Assembly: GCA_052387815.1 (NCBI GenBank)
Contig: JBQTIU010000013.1
Coordinates: forward strand, 67,716 to 131,715
Reading direction: 5' to 3'
Length of the DNA stretch: 64,000 bases
Origin: JBQTIU01 sp052387815
GTDB lineage: Bacteria; Pseudomonadota; Alphaproteobacteria; CACIAM-22H2
Part shown: positions 1 through 9,183 of the stretch, in pieces
Layout: every line of letters begins with the position of its first letter
Position numbering within the stretch: position 1 is the stretch's first letter
Translations under genes and position numbers: made by a program
The notes under the pieces: model-generated
Told to the model about the DNA's origin: nothing
Database searches by the model: none
Seen by the model: the letters and a program-made list of their open reading frames with translations, nothing else

Positions 1-2
1 TC

Positions 3-1187
3 GGCACGAACTGGGGCAGGCAGTTCCGCAAGTTGCTTTCACGGTTTTACCGGATCGAGGCGGTGGTTACGTCGGGGCGCGGGCGTTGGTTCGCCCAAAC
101 GGCCGTGGTCACGAATCTCTTGATCCTCGGAAAGCGCGGCATGCCATCGGCGCCAGCGCCCGACGAAATGATTGTATTCGCGATCCTTCAGCGACGGATC
201 GAGGACCTCGAAGACCCCGACCTGGCGCGTCGCGTTGCAAGTCGAATCGTTCTAGGCGGGGCGGACTCTGATGATGTTCAGGTGCGCCGCGTCAGGCGCG
301 TCGCGATCGGTGCGATGGAGGAATTGGGCCTCGGATGGACTGCTTGCTGCGCGGACCTGGATTGGATCGGTCGGCTCTCGGGCAACGTCGTACCGACGCG
401 CACATTGTTCAACATCCATCGCGGCGAACGACGCGGCTGGGACCCGTTGTTTTATCCCACCGGCGATCATGGGATCGAACCGACCTTTCTTCGCCCGGTC
501 CTGAAATCGTCGACCGCGTGCGACGGTCTAGTTTGCCGTGCCGACCGAGATGCTTTCTGCTGTTCGACGGGTCTCGACAAGTTGCGGCAGCGGGGCCACC
601 GCGGCGCCCTGCGATGGATTCGTAGATTCGAGCGCGCCGTAAATGAGAAAGGCAAGCGGCTGCCGGAAGCTCTCGCCCGTTCCGGGATGCGTTGGTATGA
701 GATGCGCGATGAGACCGTCGCCGATTTGGTCGCGCCCATCAACTACGGCGAACGGTTGTTCGTAGCGCGCCTGCAAGAGCGGGCCTTCGTCAATCAGCGC
801 CTAATCCGGTTCACGCGGCGCTCGCCCGCGCTCGATATCGAACTTTGTCACGCTCTTCTCAACAGCGTCGTTGGCCTCTTCTACCTGGAGGCGCTCGGCT
901 TCGGCCGGGGCCTGGGAGCGCTGGATTTGAATGCCACGAAGTTGCGCGCCTATCTCTTCATGCTTGACCCGATGCGCCTGTCGCCGATGCAAGCGGACGA
1001 GATCAAGGCTCGATTTGCCGCCTTGCTTCGACGCCCTGTGGGCCACATTGCCGAGGAGCTTGACCGGGATGACCGAGGCGCCTTCGATCAAGCGGTGCTT
1101 GCAGCGTTCGGGCTTACAGACATCCATCATCGGATCAAGAACTCCTTACGGACGCTTCTTGGCATCCGCATGGCAGTCAGCGATTAG
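3..1187 (+). CDS. N-6 adenine DNA methyltransferase, C-terminal part (truncated by window start)
   Basis: The reading frame is open from base 3, so the gene begins before the window. The visible ~394 residues start with a stretch typical of the end of the catalytic region of type I/IIG-like N-6 methylases (FRKLLSRFYRIEAVV, then VVTNLLILGKR) and continue into a long target-recognition-type region. Near the end, a segment beginning ALLNSVVGLFYLEALGFG resembles the C-terminal part of these enzymes. The SAM-binding and NPPF-type catalytic motifs would lie upstream and cannot be checked. The gene stops exactly where a btuF-like remnant begins on the other strand, and its G+C looks lower than that of the genes to the right, which fits acquired restriction-modification DNA. 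An internal TTG at 33 is not the true start. Confidence 0.75.
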   Translation, partial: GTNWGRQFRKLLSRFYRIEAVVTSGRGRWFAQTAVVTNLLILGKRGMPSAPAPDEMIVFAILQRRIEDLEDPDLARRVASRIVLGGADSDDVQVRRVRRVAIGAMEELGLGWTACCADLDWIGRLSGNVVPTRTLFNIHRGERRGWDPLFYPTGDHGIEPTFLRPVLKSSTACDGLVCRADRDAFCCSTGLDKLRQRGHRGALRWIRRFERAVNEKGKRLPEALARSGMRWYEMRDETVADLVAPINYGERLFVARLQERAFVNQRLIRFTRRSPALDIELCHALLNSVVGLFYLEALGFGRGLGALDLNATKLRAYLFMLDPMRLSPMQADEIKARFAALLRRPVGHIAEELDRDDRGAFDQAVLAAFGLTDIHHRIKNSLRTLLGIRMAVSD

Positions 1188-1426
1188 GAATGCCCGGGCA
1201 CGGCAAGCGCCCACGGGCCCGACCGGTTGAAGTGCTGGTTGCCGTCGAGGAGATAGATGCGGTTGGTTTTGACCGCACCGAGCTCCGCCCAGCCCGGCCG
1301 GGCGGCGAGCGCTGGCAGGTCGGCCCGGCTGCGGGCGATCAAGAGGTCGCGCGCGCCCAAGGCGGCGACGATCTCGGTCGCGCTGGCGATCAGCGAGACG
1401 GTGCGCGGGCCGGCCATGGCGGCCAT
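1184..1426 (-). pseudogene. Collapsed cobalamin-binding ABC transporter substrate protein (btuF-like remnant)
   Basis: Read on the minus strand, this 80-residue frame begins with RTVSLIASATEIVAALG, the N-terminal signature of BtuF-type periplasmic binding proteins. After the next ten or so residues it jumps to WAELGAVKTNRIYLLDGNQ followed by HFNRSGP, a segment normally found close to the C-terminus (the 'RVYLxDGNQYFNRPGP' region). About 150 central residues are missing, and the last residues after GP do not match the family. The fragment ends against the methylase stop codon. I infer an internal deletion plus truncation by the incoming methylase DNA. No function is expected. Confidence 0.7.
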
Positions 1427-1540
1427 CTTGGGGTCGGGGCGCGGCCGGCCGCAAGCCCGCCTTGCCGTCGAACCCAGGGGCGCGATTGACATTCCGTCAC
1501 CGGCACCGCCAAATAGGCCTACCAGCAAGGAGCATTCAAG

Positions 1541-2557
1541 ATGCGCATCCGATGGACCGCGCTCGCCCTGGCGCTGGCGCTCGTATGCGGGCCGGTCGCG
1601 GCGCATGCGGCGCAAAAATTGACCGTCGGCGCGCTGCGCCTCGCCTCCTCGGGGGCGGTCTTCATCGCCCTCGACAAGGGCTATTTCCGCGACCACGGCC
1701 TCGAGGTCGACATCAAGACCTTCACCGCCGCCCAGCAGGTGCCCGTGGCGGTGGTCTCGGGCGACACCGATCTCGGAGTCACGGGGCTCACGGCCGGCTT
1801 CTACAACTTGGCCGGCCGCGGCGCGCTCAAGATCGTCGCCGCCCAAAGCCGCGAGGCGCCGGGCTTCCAGCTGGTCTCGTACATGGTCACCAACCAGGCC
1901 TTCGAGGGCGGCTTCCGCGCGCTCCAGGACTTCCCCGGCAAGCGGGTCGGCATCACCACCACCGGCTCGACGTTCCACTATTCGCTGGGCCTGCTGGCGC
2001 GCAAATACGGGTTCGACATCGCCCGCGTGCAGCTCGTCGCCCTCCAGAGCCTGCCCAACATGGCCGCGGCCTTCAAAGGCGCGCAGGTCGAGGCGATCCT
2101 GGCGCCGGTCAACTTGACGCGCCAGCTCGAGAAGGACGGCGCCGGCAAGGTCATCGGCTGGGTCGGCGACGAAACGCCCTGGCAGCTCGGCGCCCTGTTC
2201 ACGAGCCCGCGCGCGATCGAGACGGGCCGGCCGGTCATCGAGCGCTTCATCGCCGCCTATCGGCGCGCCGCCGGCGACTACAACCGCGCCTTCAACGGTC
2301 GCGACGGGGCCGGCAACGCCGTCAAGGGCCCCGGCTATGACGAGCTCTTGGCCATCCTGGCGCGGGCCGTCCAGCAGCCGCCCGATCTGGTGGCGGTCGG
2401 GTTGCCCTTCGTCGACCCCGAGGCGCGTCTCAACGTCCAGGACATCTACGACCAGGTCGCCTTCTGGCAGAGCCAGGGCCACGTCGACCACAGCGTGGAC
2501 GCCAAGGCGATCCTCGACCTCACATTCGTGCCGGGCCATTTCAACCTGCCGCGCTGA
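1541..2557 (+). CDS. ABC transporter substrate-binding protein, NMT1/SsuA-like
   Basis: The 338-residue protein starts with a clear Sec signal peptide (hydrophobic run at residues 6-22, cleavage probably after AHA near residue 23). The mature protein has the NMT1/SsuA layout: KLTVGALRLASSGAVFIALDKGYF, then a hinge segment around the words FPGKRVGITTTGS. This family captures small organic solutes such as sulfonates, nitrate or pyrimidine precursors for import; the substrate cannot be read from sequence. The ATG has a good ribosome-binding site (AAGGAG, 1527-1532). A TTGACA at 1486-1491 could be a -35 box, but the matching -10 is weak. It is first in an operon with an ATPase, a permease and a FAD oxidoreductase. 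Confidence 0.88.
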   Translation: MRIRWTALALALALVCGPVAAHAAQKLTVGALRLASSGAVFIALDKGYFRDHGLEVDIKTFTAAQQVPVAVVSGDTDLGVTGLTAGFYNLAGRGALKIVAAQSREAPGFQLVSYMVTNQAFEGGFRALQDFPGKRVGITTTGSTFHYSLGLLARKYGFDIARVQLVALQSLPNMAAAFKGAQVEAILAPVNLTRQLEKDGAGKVIGWVGDETPWQLGALFTSPRAIETGRPVIERFIAAYRRAAGDYNRAFNGRDGAGNAVKGPGYDELLAILARAVQQPPDLVAVGLPFVDPEARLNVQDIYDQVAFWQSQGHVDHSVDAKAILDLTFVPGHFNLPR

Positions 2558-2578
2558 GCCCCGGCCGGGACGGCGCCC

Positions 2579-3349
2579 TTGGAATTGATCGTCGATCGAG
2601 TCGGCCATCGTTACGGCGATCTGAGGGCGCTCGAAGGCATCGAACTCACGGTGCGCGAGGGCGAGATCTTGGGGCTCATCGGCCCCTCGGGTTGCGGCAA
2701 ATCGACCCTGCTCGGCATCATGGGCGGCATCCTCGAGCCGAGCGAGGGCCGCGTGCTGGTCAAGGGGCCGCCGCCCGCCGACTCGCTCAATCCCTTCACC
2801 TATATCTTCCAGGATTTCGCGCTGCTGCCCTGGCGCACGGTCGAGGCCAACGTGGCCCTGCCGCTCGAGCACCACGGCCTGGCGGCTGGGGAACGCCGGG
2901 CGCGCATCGCCGATGCCCTGGCGCGCACCGGGTTGTCCGAATTCCGCCATGCCTTTCCCAAGCAATTGTCCGGCGGCATGCGCCAGCGCGTCGGCATCGC
3001 CCGCGCCCTCGTCGTCCGGCCGGCGATCCTGCTGATGGACGAGCCGCTGTCGGCGCTCGATGCCCAGACCCGCGAGCTGTTGATGGAGGACTTCCTCGCC
3101 CTGTGGCTGCGCGAGCGCATCACCGCCGTCTACGTCACCCACAACCTCGCCGAGGCGCTGCGGCTCGCCGACCGCATCGCCGTGCTGTCGCGCCGGCCCG
3201 GGCGCGTGCGCGAGGTGGTCAAGATCGACCTGCCGCGGGCCGAGCGCGCGGGCGCCGCCACCACCCGGCTGGCCGAGCTCCACGATCAGCTGTGGGGGCT
3301 GATCAAGGCCGAGGCGCAGGTCGCCGAACGCGAGGTCATCCATGGCTGA
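2579..3349 (+). CDS. ABC transporter ATP-binding protein, nitrate/sulfonate/taurine type
   Basis: This cytoplasmic ATPase powers the importer formed with the genes on either side. All motifs are intact: Walker A GPSGCGKST (residues 35-43), Q-loop glutamine in FQDF (78), signature LSGGMRQ (130-136), Walker B ILLMDE (150-155) and switch histidine in YVTHN (188). Length (256 aa) is normal for the SsuB/TauB group. The start is a TTG at 2579, chosen because the protein then begins directly with the conserved first beta strand; no ATG fits. Its 3' end overlaps the permease start by 8 bases, indicating translational coupling. Confidence 0.88.
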   Translation: MELIVDRVGHRYGDLRALEGIELTVREGEILGLIGPSGCGKSTLLGIMGGILEPSEGRVLVKGPPPADSLNPFTYIFQDFALLPWRTVEANVALPLEHHGLAAGERRARIADALARTGLSEFRHAFPKQLSGGMRQRVGIARALVVRPAILLMDEPLSALDAQTRELLMEDFLALWLRERITAVYVTHNLAEALRLADRIAVLSRRPGRVREVVKIDLPRAERAGAATTRLAELHDQLWGLIKAEAQVAEREVIHG

Positions 3350-4133
3350 GGCCGAGCGCGAGATCGAGTTCCGCGGCGGCGGGTTCGTCTATACGCCGCG
3401 GCGCGGCGCGGCGATCGTGGCCTTCGCGCTGACGCTCGCCTTGTGGGAGGTCGCGGTCGCCGAGCGCTGGATCAGCCCGGTGTTCCTGCCCACCCCGTCC
3501 GCGGTCGTCCTGGCGCTCCACCGGCTGCTGGTCGGCGGGGTCTTGTGGCTGCACGTGAGCGAGTCGCTCGTGCGCATCGCCGGGGGCTGGCTCATCGGCA
3601 CGGCCTCGGGGCTAGCGGTGGGCGTCGCCATGGGCGTGTGGTCGCTGTCGCGCTCGATCGGCCTGCCGGCGGTCTCGGCCCTGTTCCCGATCCCCAAGAT
3701 CGCGCTGCTCCCGCTCCTCATCCTGTGGCTCGGCATCGGCGAGGCGTCGAAGATCGCGACCATCGCCTTGGGCGTGTTCTTTCCGACCGTGATCGCCACC
3801 TTCAGCGCCATCGACGGCGTGCCGCGCAACCTCATCCGCATGGGCCAGAGCTTCAACCTTCCGTGGCTCGCGGTCCTGCGCAAGATCGTGCTGCCGGGCG
3901 CACTGCCGAGCATTCTGGCGGGGTTCCGCATCACCACCTCGATCGCCCTCATCCTCTTGGTCGCGGCCGAGATGATCGGCGCGCAATACGGCATCGGCGC
4001 CTTCATCCTCCAGGCCGGCAACCTCATGCAGATTGACCAGCTGTTGGCCGGGGTCGTCATGCTGTCGCTGTTGGGGCTCGGCATCGGCGCGATCCTGTCG
4101 CGCCTCGAAGCCTGGCTGTTGCGATGGCGCTAG
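3342..4133 (+). CDS. ABC transporter permease, nitrate/sulfonate/taurine type
   Basis: This is a 263-residue inner-membrane permease with about six transmembrane segments. It carries the BPD-type cytoplasmic loop (the EAS...G...LGV region near residues 125-150, then ALPSILAGFRITTSIA) that contacts the ATPase. Together with the preceding ATPase and binding protein it makes a complete importer. It overlaps its neighbours on both sides (8 bases with the ATPase, 10 bases with the FAD oxidoreductase), so the four genes are very probably one transcript. Confidence 0.87.
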   Translation: MAEAEREIEFRGGGFVYTPRRGAAIVAFALTLALWEVAVAERWISPVFLPTPSAVVLALHRLLVGGVLWLHVSESLVRIAGGWLIGTASGLAVGVAMGVWSLSRSIGLPAVSALFPIPKIALLPLLILWLGIGEASKIATIALGVFFPTVIATFSAIDGVPRNLIRMGQSFNLPWLAVLRKIVLPGALPSILAGFRITTSIALILLVAAEMIGAQYGIGAFILQAGNLMQIDQLLAGVVMLSLLGLGIGAILSRLEAWLLRWR

Positions 4134-5425
4134 ACACCTCGACGCGGCGCGTGCGGCGCCCGGCGGGCGCGGCGGCGATGCGCGTCGGCGCCGATATCTG
4201 CGTCGTCGGCTCGGGCGCCGCCGGCATCTCGGCGGCGATCGAGGCGGCGCGGCTTGGCGCGCGCGTCGTCCTCGTCGACGCAGCGCCGCAACTGGGCGGC
4301 CAGGCGGTGGGCGCGATGATCGGCACCTTCTGCGGCCTCTATTCGAACGGCCAGCTTCCCGTCCAGGTCACCCACGGCATCGCCGACGACATCTTGCGGG
4401 ACCTGCGCGAAGCGGGCGACGCGCACGACATCGTCGGGCGCCGCAACACGATCATCGTCCAGTACCGGGTCCAGGCCTTCTTGCGCTGGGTCGAGGAGGC
4501 GGTGCGCAAGGCCGGCATCGAGGTCGTGCTCGGCGGCGTGCTCGGCGCGGTCAAGCGCGACGGGCGGCGCATTACCGCCCTTGGGCTTGCCACGCGCTAC
4601 GGCGAGGTCGAGGTGACGGCGGGCGGCTTCGTCGACGCCTCGGGCGATGCGGCGCTCGCCTGGACGGCCGGGTTCGAGGTCCAGGAGCCCGGCCGCCAGG
4701 CGATCTATGGCACGCTCATGTTCACGCTCGAGGGCGTGGACGAGGCGGCGCTCGCCGGGCTTGACCGCCGGCTGCTGTTCGCGCGGCTCGAGGAGAAGGC
4801 GGACTCCTACGGGCTTACGCGCCGCGACGGGTTCGTGTTCCAGGCGCCGGGCTGGGGCGAGGCGCTGGTCAACATGACTCATATCGAAACCCCGCTCGAT
4901 CCGGTCGGCGCGAGCCGGTCGGTCATCGAAGGCCGCGCCCAGGCCGACCGCCTGGTGGCCTTCCTGCGCGCCGAGTTCAAGGCGGTCTTCGGGGCGGCCC
5001 GGGTGCGCGCCTACGGCCTGCCCGGCAGCCGCCAGACGCGCTGGATCTGCGGCGCCTATCGCCTCGCCGCCGCCGACGTGCGCGCAGGCGTCAAGTTCGA
5101 CGACGCGATTGCCCGCTGCGCGTGGCCGATCGAGCTTCACACCCAGGCCGAGGGCGTCCACTGGGAGGAGTTCGGCGACGAGCACATCCACACCGTCCCC
5201 TTCCGCAGCCTCGCCGCCGCCGAGGCCGACAACCTCGTCGCCGCCGGGCGGTGCATCGACGCCGACCCGGTGGCGCTGTCCTCGGTGCGGGTCATGGGCC
5301 CCTGCATCGCCATGGGCGCGGCCGCCGCCCATGCCCTCGACCTCGCCGGCGCGGGCTCGGTCCACCAGCTCGACCTCGCGGCGCTCCAGCGCCGGCTCGC
5401 CGGCAATCTCGAAGCGAGCGAGTGA
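4124..5425 (+). CDS. FAD-dependent oxidoreductase (FAD_oxidored-like)
   Basis: The 433-residue protein has an N-terminal Rossmann FAD-binding motif, VVGSGAAGISAAIEAA (about residues 27-42), followed by the acidic residue of strand two (VVLVDA) and a QLGGQAVG segment. The C-terminal part has a second conserved flavin-binding stretch around AAGRCIDADPVALSSVRVMG. This matches the pfam12831-like FAD oxidoreductases. The start overlaps the permease by 10 bases, so it belongs to the transporter operon. I infer that it oxidises the imported compound or a derivative; the substrate is unknown. No signal peptide is seen, so it should act in the cytoplasm. Confidence 0.75.
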   Translation: MALDTSTRRVRRPAGAAAMRVGADICVVGSGAAGISAAIEAARLGARVVLVDAAPQLGGQAVGAMIGTFCGLYSNGQLPVQVTHGIADDILRDLREAGDAHDIVGRRNTIIVQYRVQAFLRWVEEAVRKAGIEVVLGGVLGAVKRDGRRITALGLATRYGEVEVTAGGFVDASGDAALAWTAGFEVQEPGRQAIYGTLMFTLEGVDEAALAGLDRRLLFARLEEKADSYGLTRRDGFVFQAPGWGEALVNMTHIETPLDPVGASRSVIEGRAQADRLVAFLRAEFKAVFGAARVRAYGLPGSRQTRWICGAYRLAAADVRAGVKFDDAIARCAWPIELHTQAEGVHWEEFGDEHIHTVPFRSLAAAEADNLVAAGRCIDADPVALSSVRVMGPCIAMGAAAAHALDLAGAGSVHQLDLAALQRRLAGNLEASE

Positions 5426-5492
5426 GCGTGGGCGGGTCTTAGGACCGGCGGGGCGCTGCCCGGCGAGGCAATGGCCCGCCCCTTCGGGATTC

Positions 5493-5608
5493 TAACCGCA
5501 GAGGGCGCGGAGGCTACGCGGAGAACGCAGAGGTTAATTCGCGGGCCGCGTTCCGCACCGCATTTAGTCTCTGCGACCTCTGCGCACCCACTGCGGTCTC
5601 TGCGGTTA
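5493..5608. repeat. Long imperfect inverted repeat (about 40 bp arms)
   Basis: Left arm 5493-5532 and right arm 5569-5608 are imperfect reverse complements. Both outer ends match perfectly over the first 11 bases (TAACCGCAGAG), and the inner ends share CGCAGAG. The arms are built from the degenerate word CGCAGAGG-like, a type of dispersed repeat seen in many bacterial chromosomes. The element reads through the 5' part of a small open frame and seems to have replaced the start of the gene at 5609-5770. Confidence 0.7.
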
Positions 5609-5770
5609 TCTTTCCTCTCGGCGGCGCCCGCGAAAAAGGTTCGTGAACCGGGCGGCCGTGTGCGATACTGGAGATGGATACCGCGCCTCGGAGCCTATCT
5701 CCGGGTTGTGACTTTGGAGGACGGCGAGACCGTCCACAACGCCTTCATCGATCGCGACTTCGTGCCATGA
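5609..5770 (+). pseudogene. C-terminal remnant of a small DUF4258-like protein
   Basis: The last ~45 residues (REPGGRVRYWRWIP, then YLRVVTLEDGETVHNAFIDR) look like the conserved C-terminal half of a small protein that often precedes DUF2283 genes; I tentatively relate it to DUF4258. An open frame extends left to 5471, but those codons are the inverted repeat and do not look like protein. A short product could start at an in-frame GTG (VRYWRW). The stop TGA overlaps the ATG of the DUF2283 gene (ATGA), so the old two-gene coupling is preserved. Family assignment is uncertain. Confidence 0.45.
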
Positions 5771-5991
5771 CCGACGCCTCGCCGCTCTCGTACGACCCGG
5801 CCACCGACAGCCTCTATGTGAAGCTGCGCCGCGGGCCGGCGGTCGACACCCGCATTGTCGATGATGATGTCGTGATCGACATCGGCGAGGATGGGGAACC
5901 CGTTGGATACGACATACAGCACGCGTCGCGTCGTGCCGACGCCGTGACGCGCGCCCTTGCGGACCTGCGTCGCGCCAGTCAAGCGGCGTAA
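5767..5991 (+). CDS. DUF2283 domain protein
   Basis: This 74-residue protein contains the whole DUF2283 pattern: Y-DPxTDSLYVKLR near the N-terminus, then DDDVVIDIGEDGEPVGYDIQ and ASRR. The ATG at 5767 is chosen because homology begins there and it overlaps the upstream stop codon by one base step; a longer frame from 5674 is not conserved. DUF2283 genes often sit in two-gene units resembling toxin-antitoxin loci, but their biochemical role is not established. Here the partner gene upstream is truncated, so this may be an orphan. Confidence 0.72.
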   Translation: MTDASPLSYDPATDSLYVKLRRGPAVDTRIVDDDVVIDIGEDGEPVGYDIQHASRRADAVTRALADLRRASQAA

Positions 5992-6023
5992 GCCGAGCTC
6001 GCGGCGAGGACGCCGAATTCTCG

Positions 6024-6069
6024 TTGTCGGGGCGAGGCGTTGCCTCGCCGGTCTTGGACGCGCCCCTAC
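6024..6069. repeat. Degenerate palindromic intergenic repeat
   Basis: The segment has GGGGCG near one end and CGCCCCTAC at the other, with a small internal palindrome GCGAGGCGTTGCCTCGC (about 6032-6048). The same internal palindrome occurs at 12062-12078, and the outer motif matches better copies at 11998-12041 and 34848-34894. It lies between the DUF2283 gene and glpK. Confidence 0.6.
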
Positions 6070-6167
6070 GAAAAGCCGGCGCCGTCTCCGCCCGCCTCCC
6101 GCCCGAGCTTGACGCCGCCGTCGAGCGGCCAACATGATCGCGGGTTGCTTCGGGGGAGGAGTCCCGC

Positions 6168-7652
<1,485 letters not shown>

Positions 7653-7663
7653 GGACCAACCGC

Positions 7664-7692
7664 TTGGGTTCGAGTTCGGGACGTGCTAGGCT
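7664..7692 (+). promoter_or_regulatory. Candidate sigma-70-type promoter for ugpBAEC
   Basis: TTGGGT (7664-7669) and TAGGCT (7687-7692) are separated by exactly 17 bases in the 127-base gap between glpK and ugpB. This suggests ugp can be transcribed independently of glpK. No Pho-box-like repeat was recognised. Confidence 0.4.
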
Positions 7693-7779
7693 GTCGGCCA
7701 CCGAAAGTTAACGGTTTTGTCGCCCGCGGGCGCGAGCCGCGCGGGGAAACTTCGTCGTTCCAACAATAGGGAGAAAGCC

Positions 7780-9111
7780 ATGATTTCGCGCAAGGTTATG
7801 CTGACCTCCGCCATCGCCGGCCTGGCGCTCGCCGGGGCGAGCGCGGCGGTCCATGCCCAGGGCCAGCCGGTCGAGCTCCACTGGTGGCATGCCATGACCG
7901 GGGTCAACAACGACGTGGTCAACAAGGTGGCCGACGACTTCAACAAGGCGCAGGGCCAATACAAGGTGATCGCCACCTTCAAAGGCTCGTATGCCGACAC
8001 CATGAACGCCGGCATCGCGGCGTATCGGGCCGGCGGCGCGCCGCACATCATGCAGGTGTTCGAGGTCGGCACCGCGACCATGATGGGCGCCAAGGGCGCG
8101 ATCAAACCGGTCCACGAGCTGATGGCCGAGACCGGTGAGAAATTCGACCCCAACGCCTACCTGCCCACGGTCACCAGCTATTACAGCACCAAGGACGGCA
8201 GGATGCTGTCGATGCCGTTCAACAGCTCGACCGCGATCATGTGGTACAACAAGGACGCCTTCAAGAAGGCGGGCCTCGACTCCAACCAGCCGCCCAAGAC
8301 CTGGCCCGAGGTGATCGACGCGGCGAAGAAGATCCGCGCCTCCGGCCATCCCTGCGGGCTGTCCACGGCGTGGGTGACCTGGACGCTGATCGAGCAGTTC
8401 AGCGCCTGGCACAACCTGCCCTTGGCGACCAAGGTCAACGGCATGGACGGGCTCGAGGCCGAACTCAAGACCAACAGCCCGCTCCACGTCCGTCTCGTCC
8501 AGACGCTCGCCGAGCTGCAGAAGGACAAGACCTTCGACTACGGCGGCCGGACCAACGTCGGCGAAGGCAAGTTCACCAGCGGCGAGTGCGCGATCTATTT
8601 GAACTCGTCGGCCTTCTTCGGCAACGTCAAGACCAACGCCAAGTTCGAGTTCGGCATGGCGCAGCTGCCCTATTTCCCGGACGCTCCCGGGGCGCCGCAG
8701 AACAGCATCATCGGCGGGGCAAGCCTGTGGGTGATGGGCGGCAAGAAGCCCGATGAGTACAAGGGCGTGGCGAAGTTCTTCACCTTCCTGTCCGATACCG
8801 ACCGGCAGGCGTGGCTCCACCAGGAGACCGGCTATCTGCCGATCACCAAGGCGGCGCTTGAGCAGACCAAGGCGGAGGGGTTCTATCAGAAGAACCCGGG
8901 CCGCGACATCCCGATCCTGCAGATGTCGGGCAAGCCGCCGACCGACAACTCGCGCGGCCTGCGCCTCGGCAACCTGGTGCAGATCCGCGACGTGTGGGCC
9001 GAGGAGCTCGAAGCCGCCTTCGCCGGCACCAAGACCGCCCAGGCGGCGATGGACGCCGCCGTGCAGCGCGGCAACACCATCCTGCGGGCCTTCGAGCGCA
9101 CCGCCCGCTAG
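7780..9111 (+). CDS. ugpB: sn-Glycerol-3-phosphate ABC transporter, substrate-binding protein
   Basis: This periplasmic protein binds glycerol 3-phosphate (or glycerophosphodiesters) for the Ugp importer. The ATG at 7780 has a GGGAGAAA ribosome-binding site and opens a clean signal peptide (hydrophobic core TSAIAGLALAGASAA, cleavage near AVHA-Q). The mature start VELHWWHAMTG is typical of UgpB, as are the later segments FNSSTAIMWYNKDAF and PQNSIIGGASLWVM. The 443-residue length is normal. It is the first gene of ugpBAEC, and a strong hairpin follows it. Confidence 0.94.
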   Translation: MISRKVMLTSAIAGLALAGASAAVHAQGQPVELHWWHAMTGVNNDVVNKVADDFNKAQGQYKVIATFKGSYADTMNAGIAAYRAGGAPHIMQVFEVGTATMMGAKGAIKPVHELMAETGEKFDPNAYLPTVTSYYSTKDGRMLSMPFNSSTAIMWYNKDAFKKAGLDSNQPPKTWPEVIDAAKKIRASGHPCGLSTAWVTWTLIEQFSAWHNLPLATKVNGMDGLEAELKTNSPLHVRLVQTLAELQKDKTFDYGGRTNVGEGKFTSGECAIYLNSSAFFGNVKTNAKFEFGMAQLPYFPDAPGAPQNSIIGGASLWVMGGKKPDEYKGVAKFFTFLSDTDRQAWLHQETGYLPITKAALEQTKAEGFYQKNPGRDIPILQMSGKPPTDNSRGLRLGNLVQIRDVWAEELEAAFAGTKTAQAAMDAAVQRGNTILRAFERTAR

Positions 9112-9125
9112 GAGGACCGACAACC

Positions 9126-9167
9126 ATCCGTCCCCCGCTCCGGACAGGGCCAGGGCGGGGGACGGAT
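9126..9167 (+). terminator. Intercistronic GC-rich hairpin between ugpB and ugpA
   Basis: A perfect 13-bp stem (9126-9138 with 9155-9167) encloses a 16-base loop and is followed by CGTTTTC. It resembles a weak intrinsic terminator or mRNA-stabilising stem. Such a structure after a binding-protein gene commonly lets it be expressed above the permease genes; that role here is inferred. Confidence 0.65.
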
Positions 9168-9183
9168 CGTTTTCAAGGGGCCC

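Noticed and set aside
1427..3343. Long minus-strand open frame continuing left into the btuF-like remnant (719 codons in total)
   Set aside because: It is antisense to the binding protein, ATPase and permease genes, which have clear motifs; only its last 80 codons resemble a protein family. High G+C creates such open antisense frames.
5493..5608. CRISPR-like repeats
   Set aside because: The repeated word is arranged as one inverted repeat, not as regularly spaced direct repeats with unique spacers; no cas gene is present.
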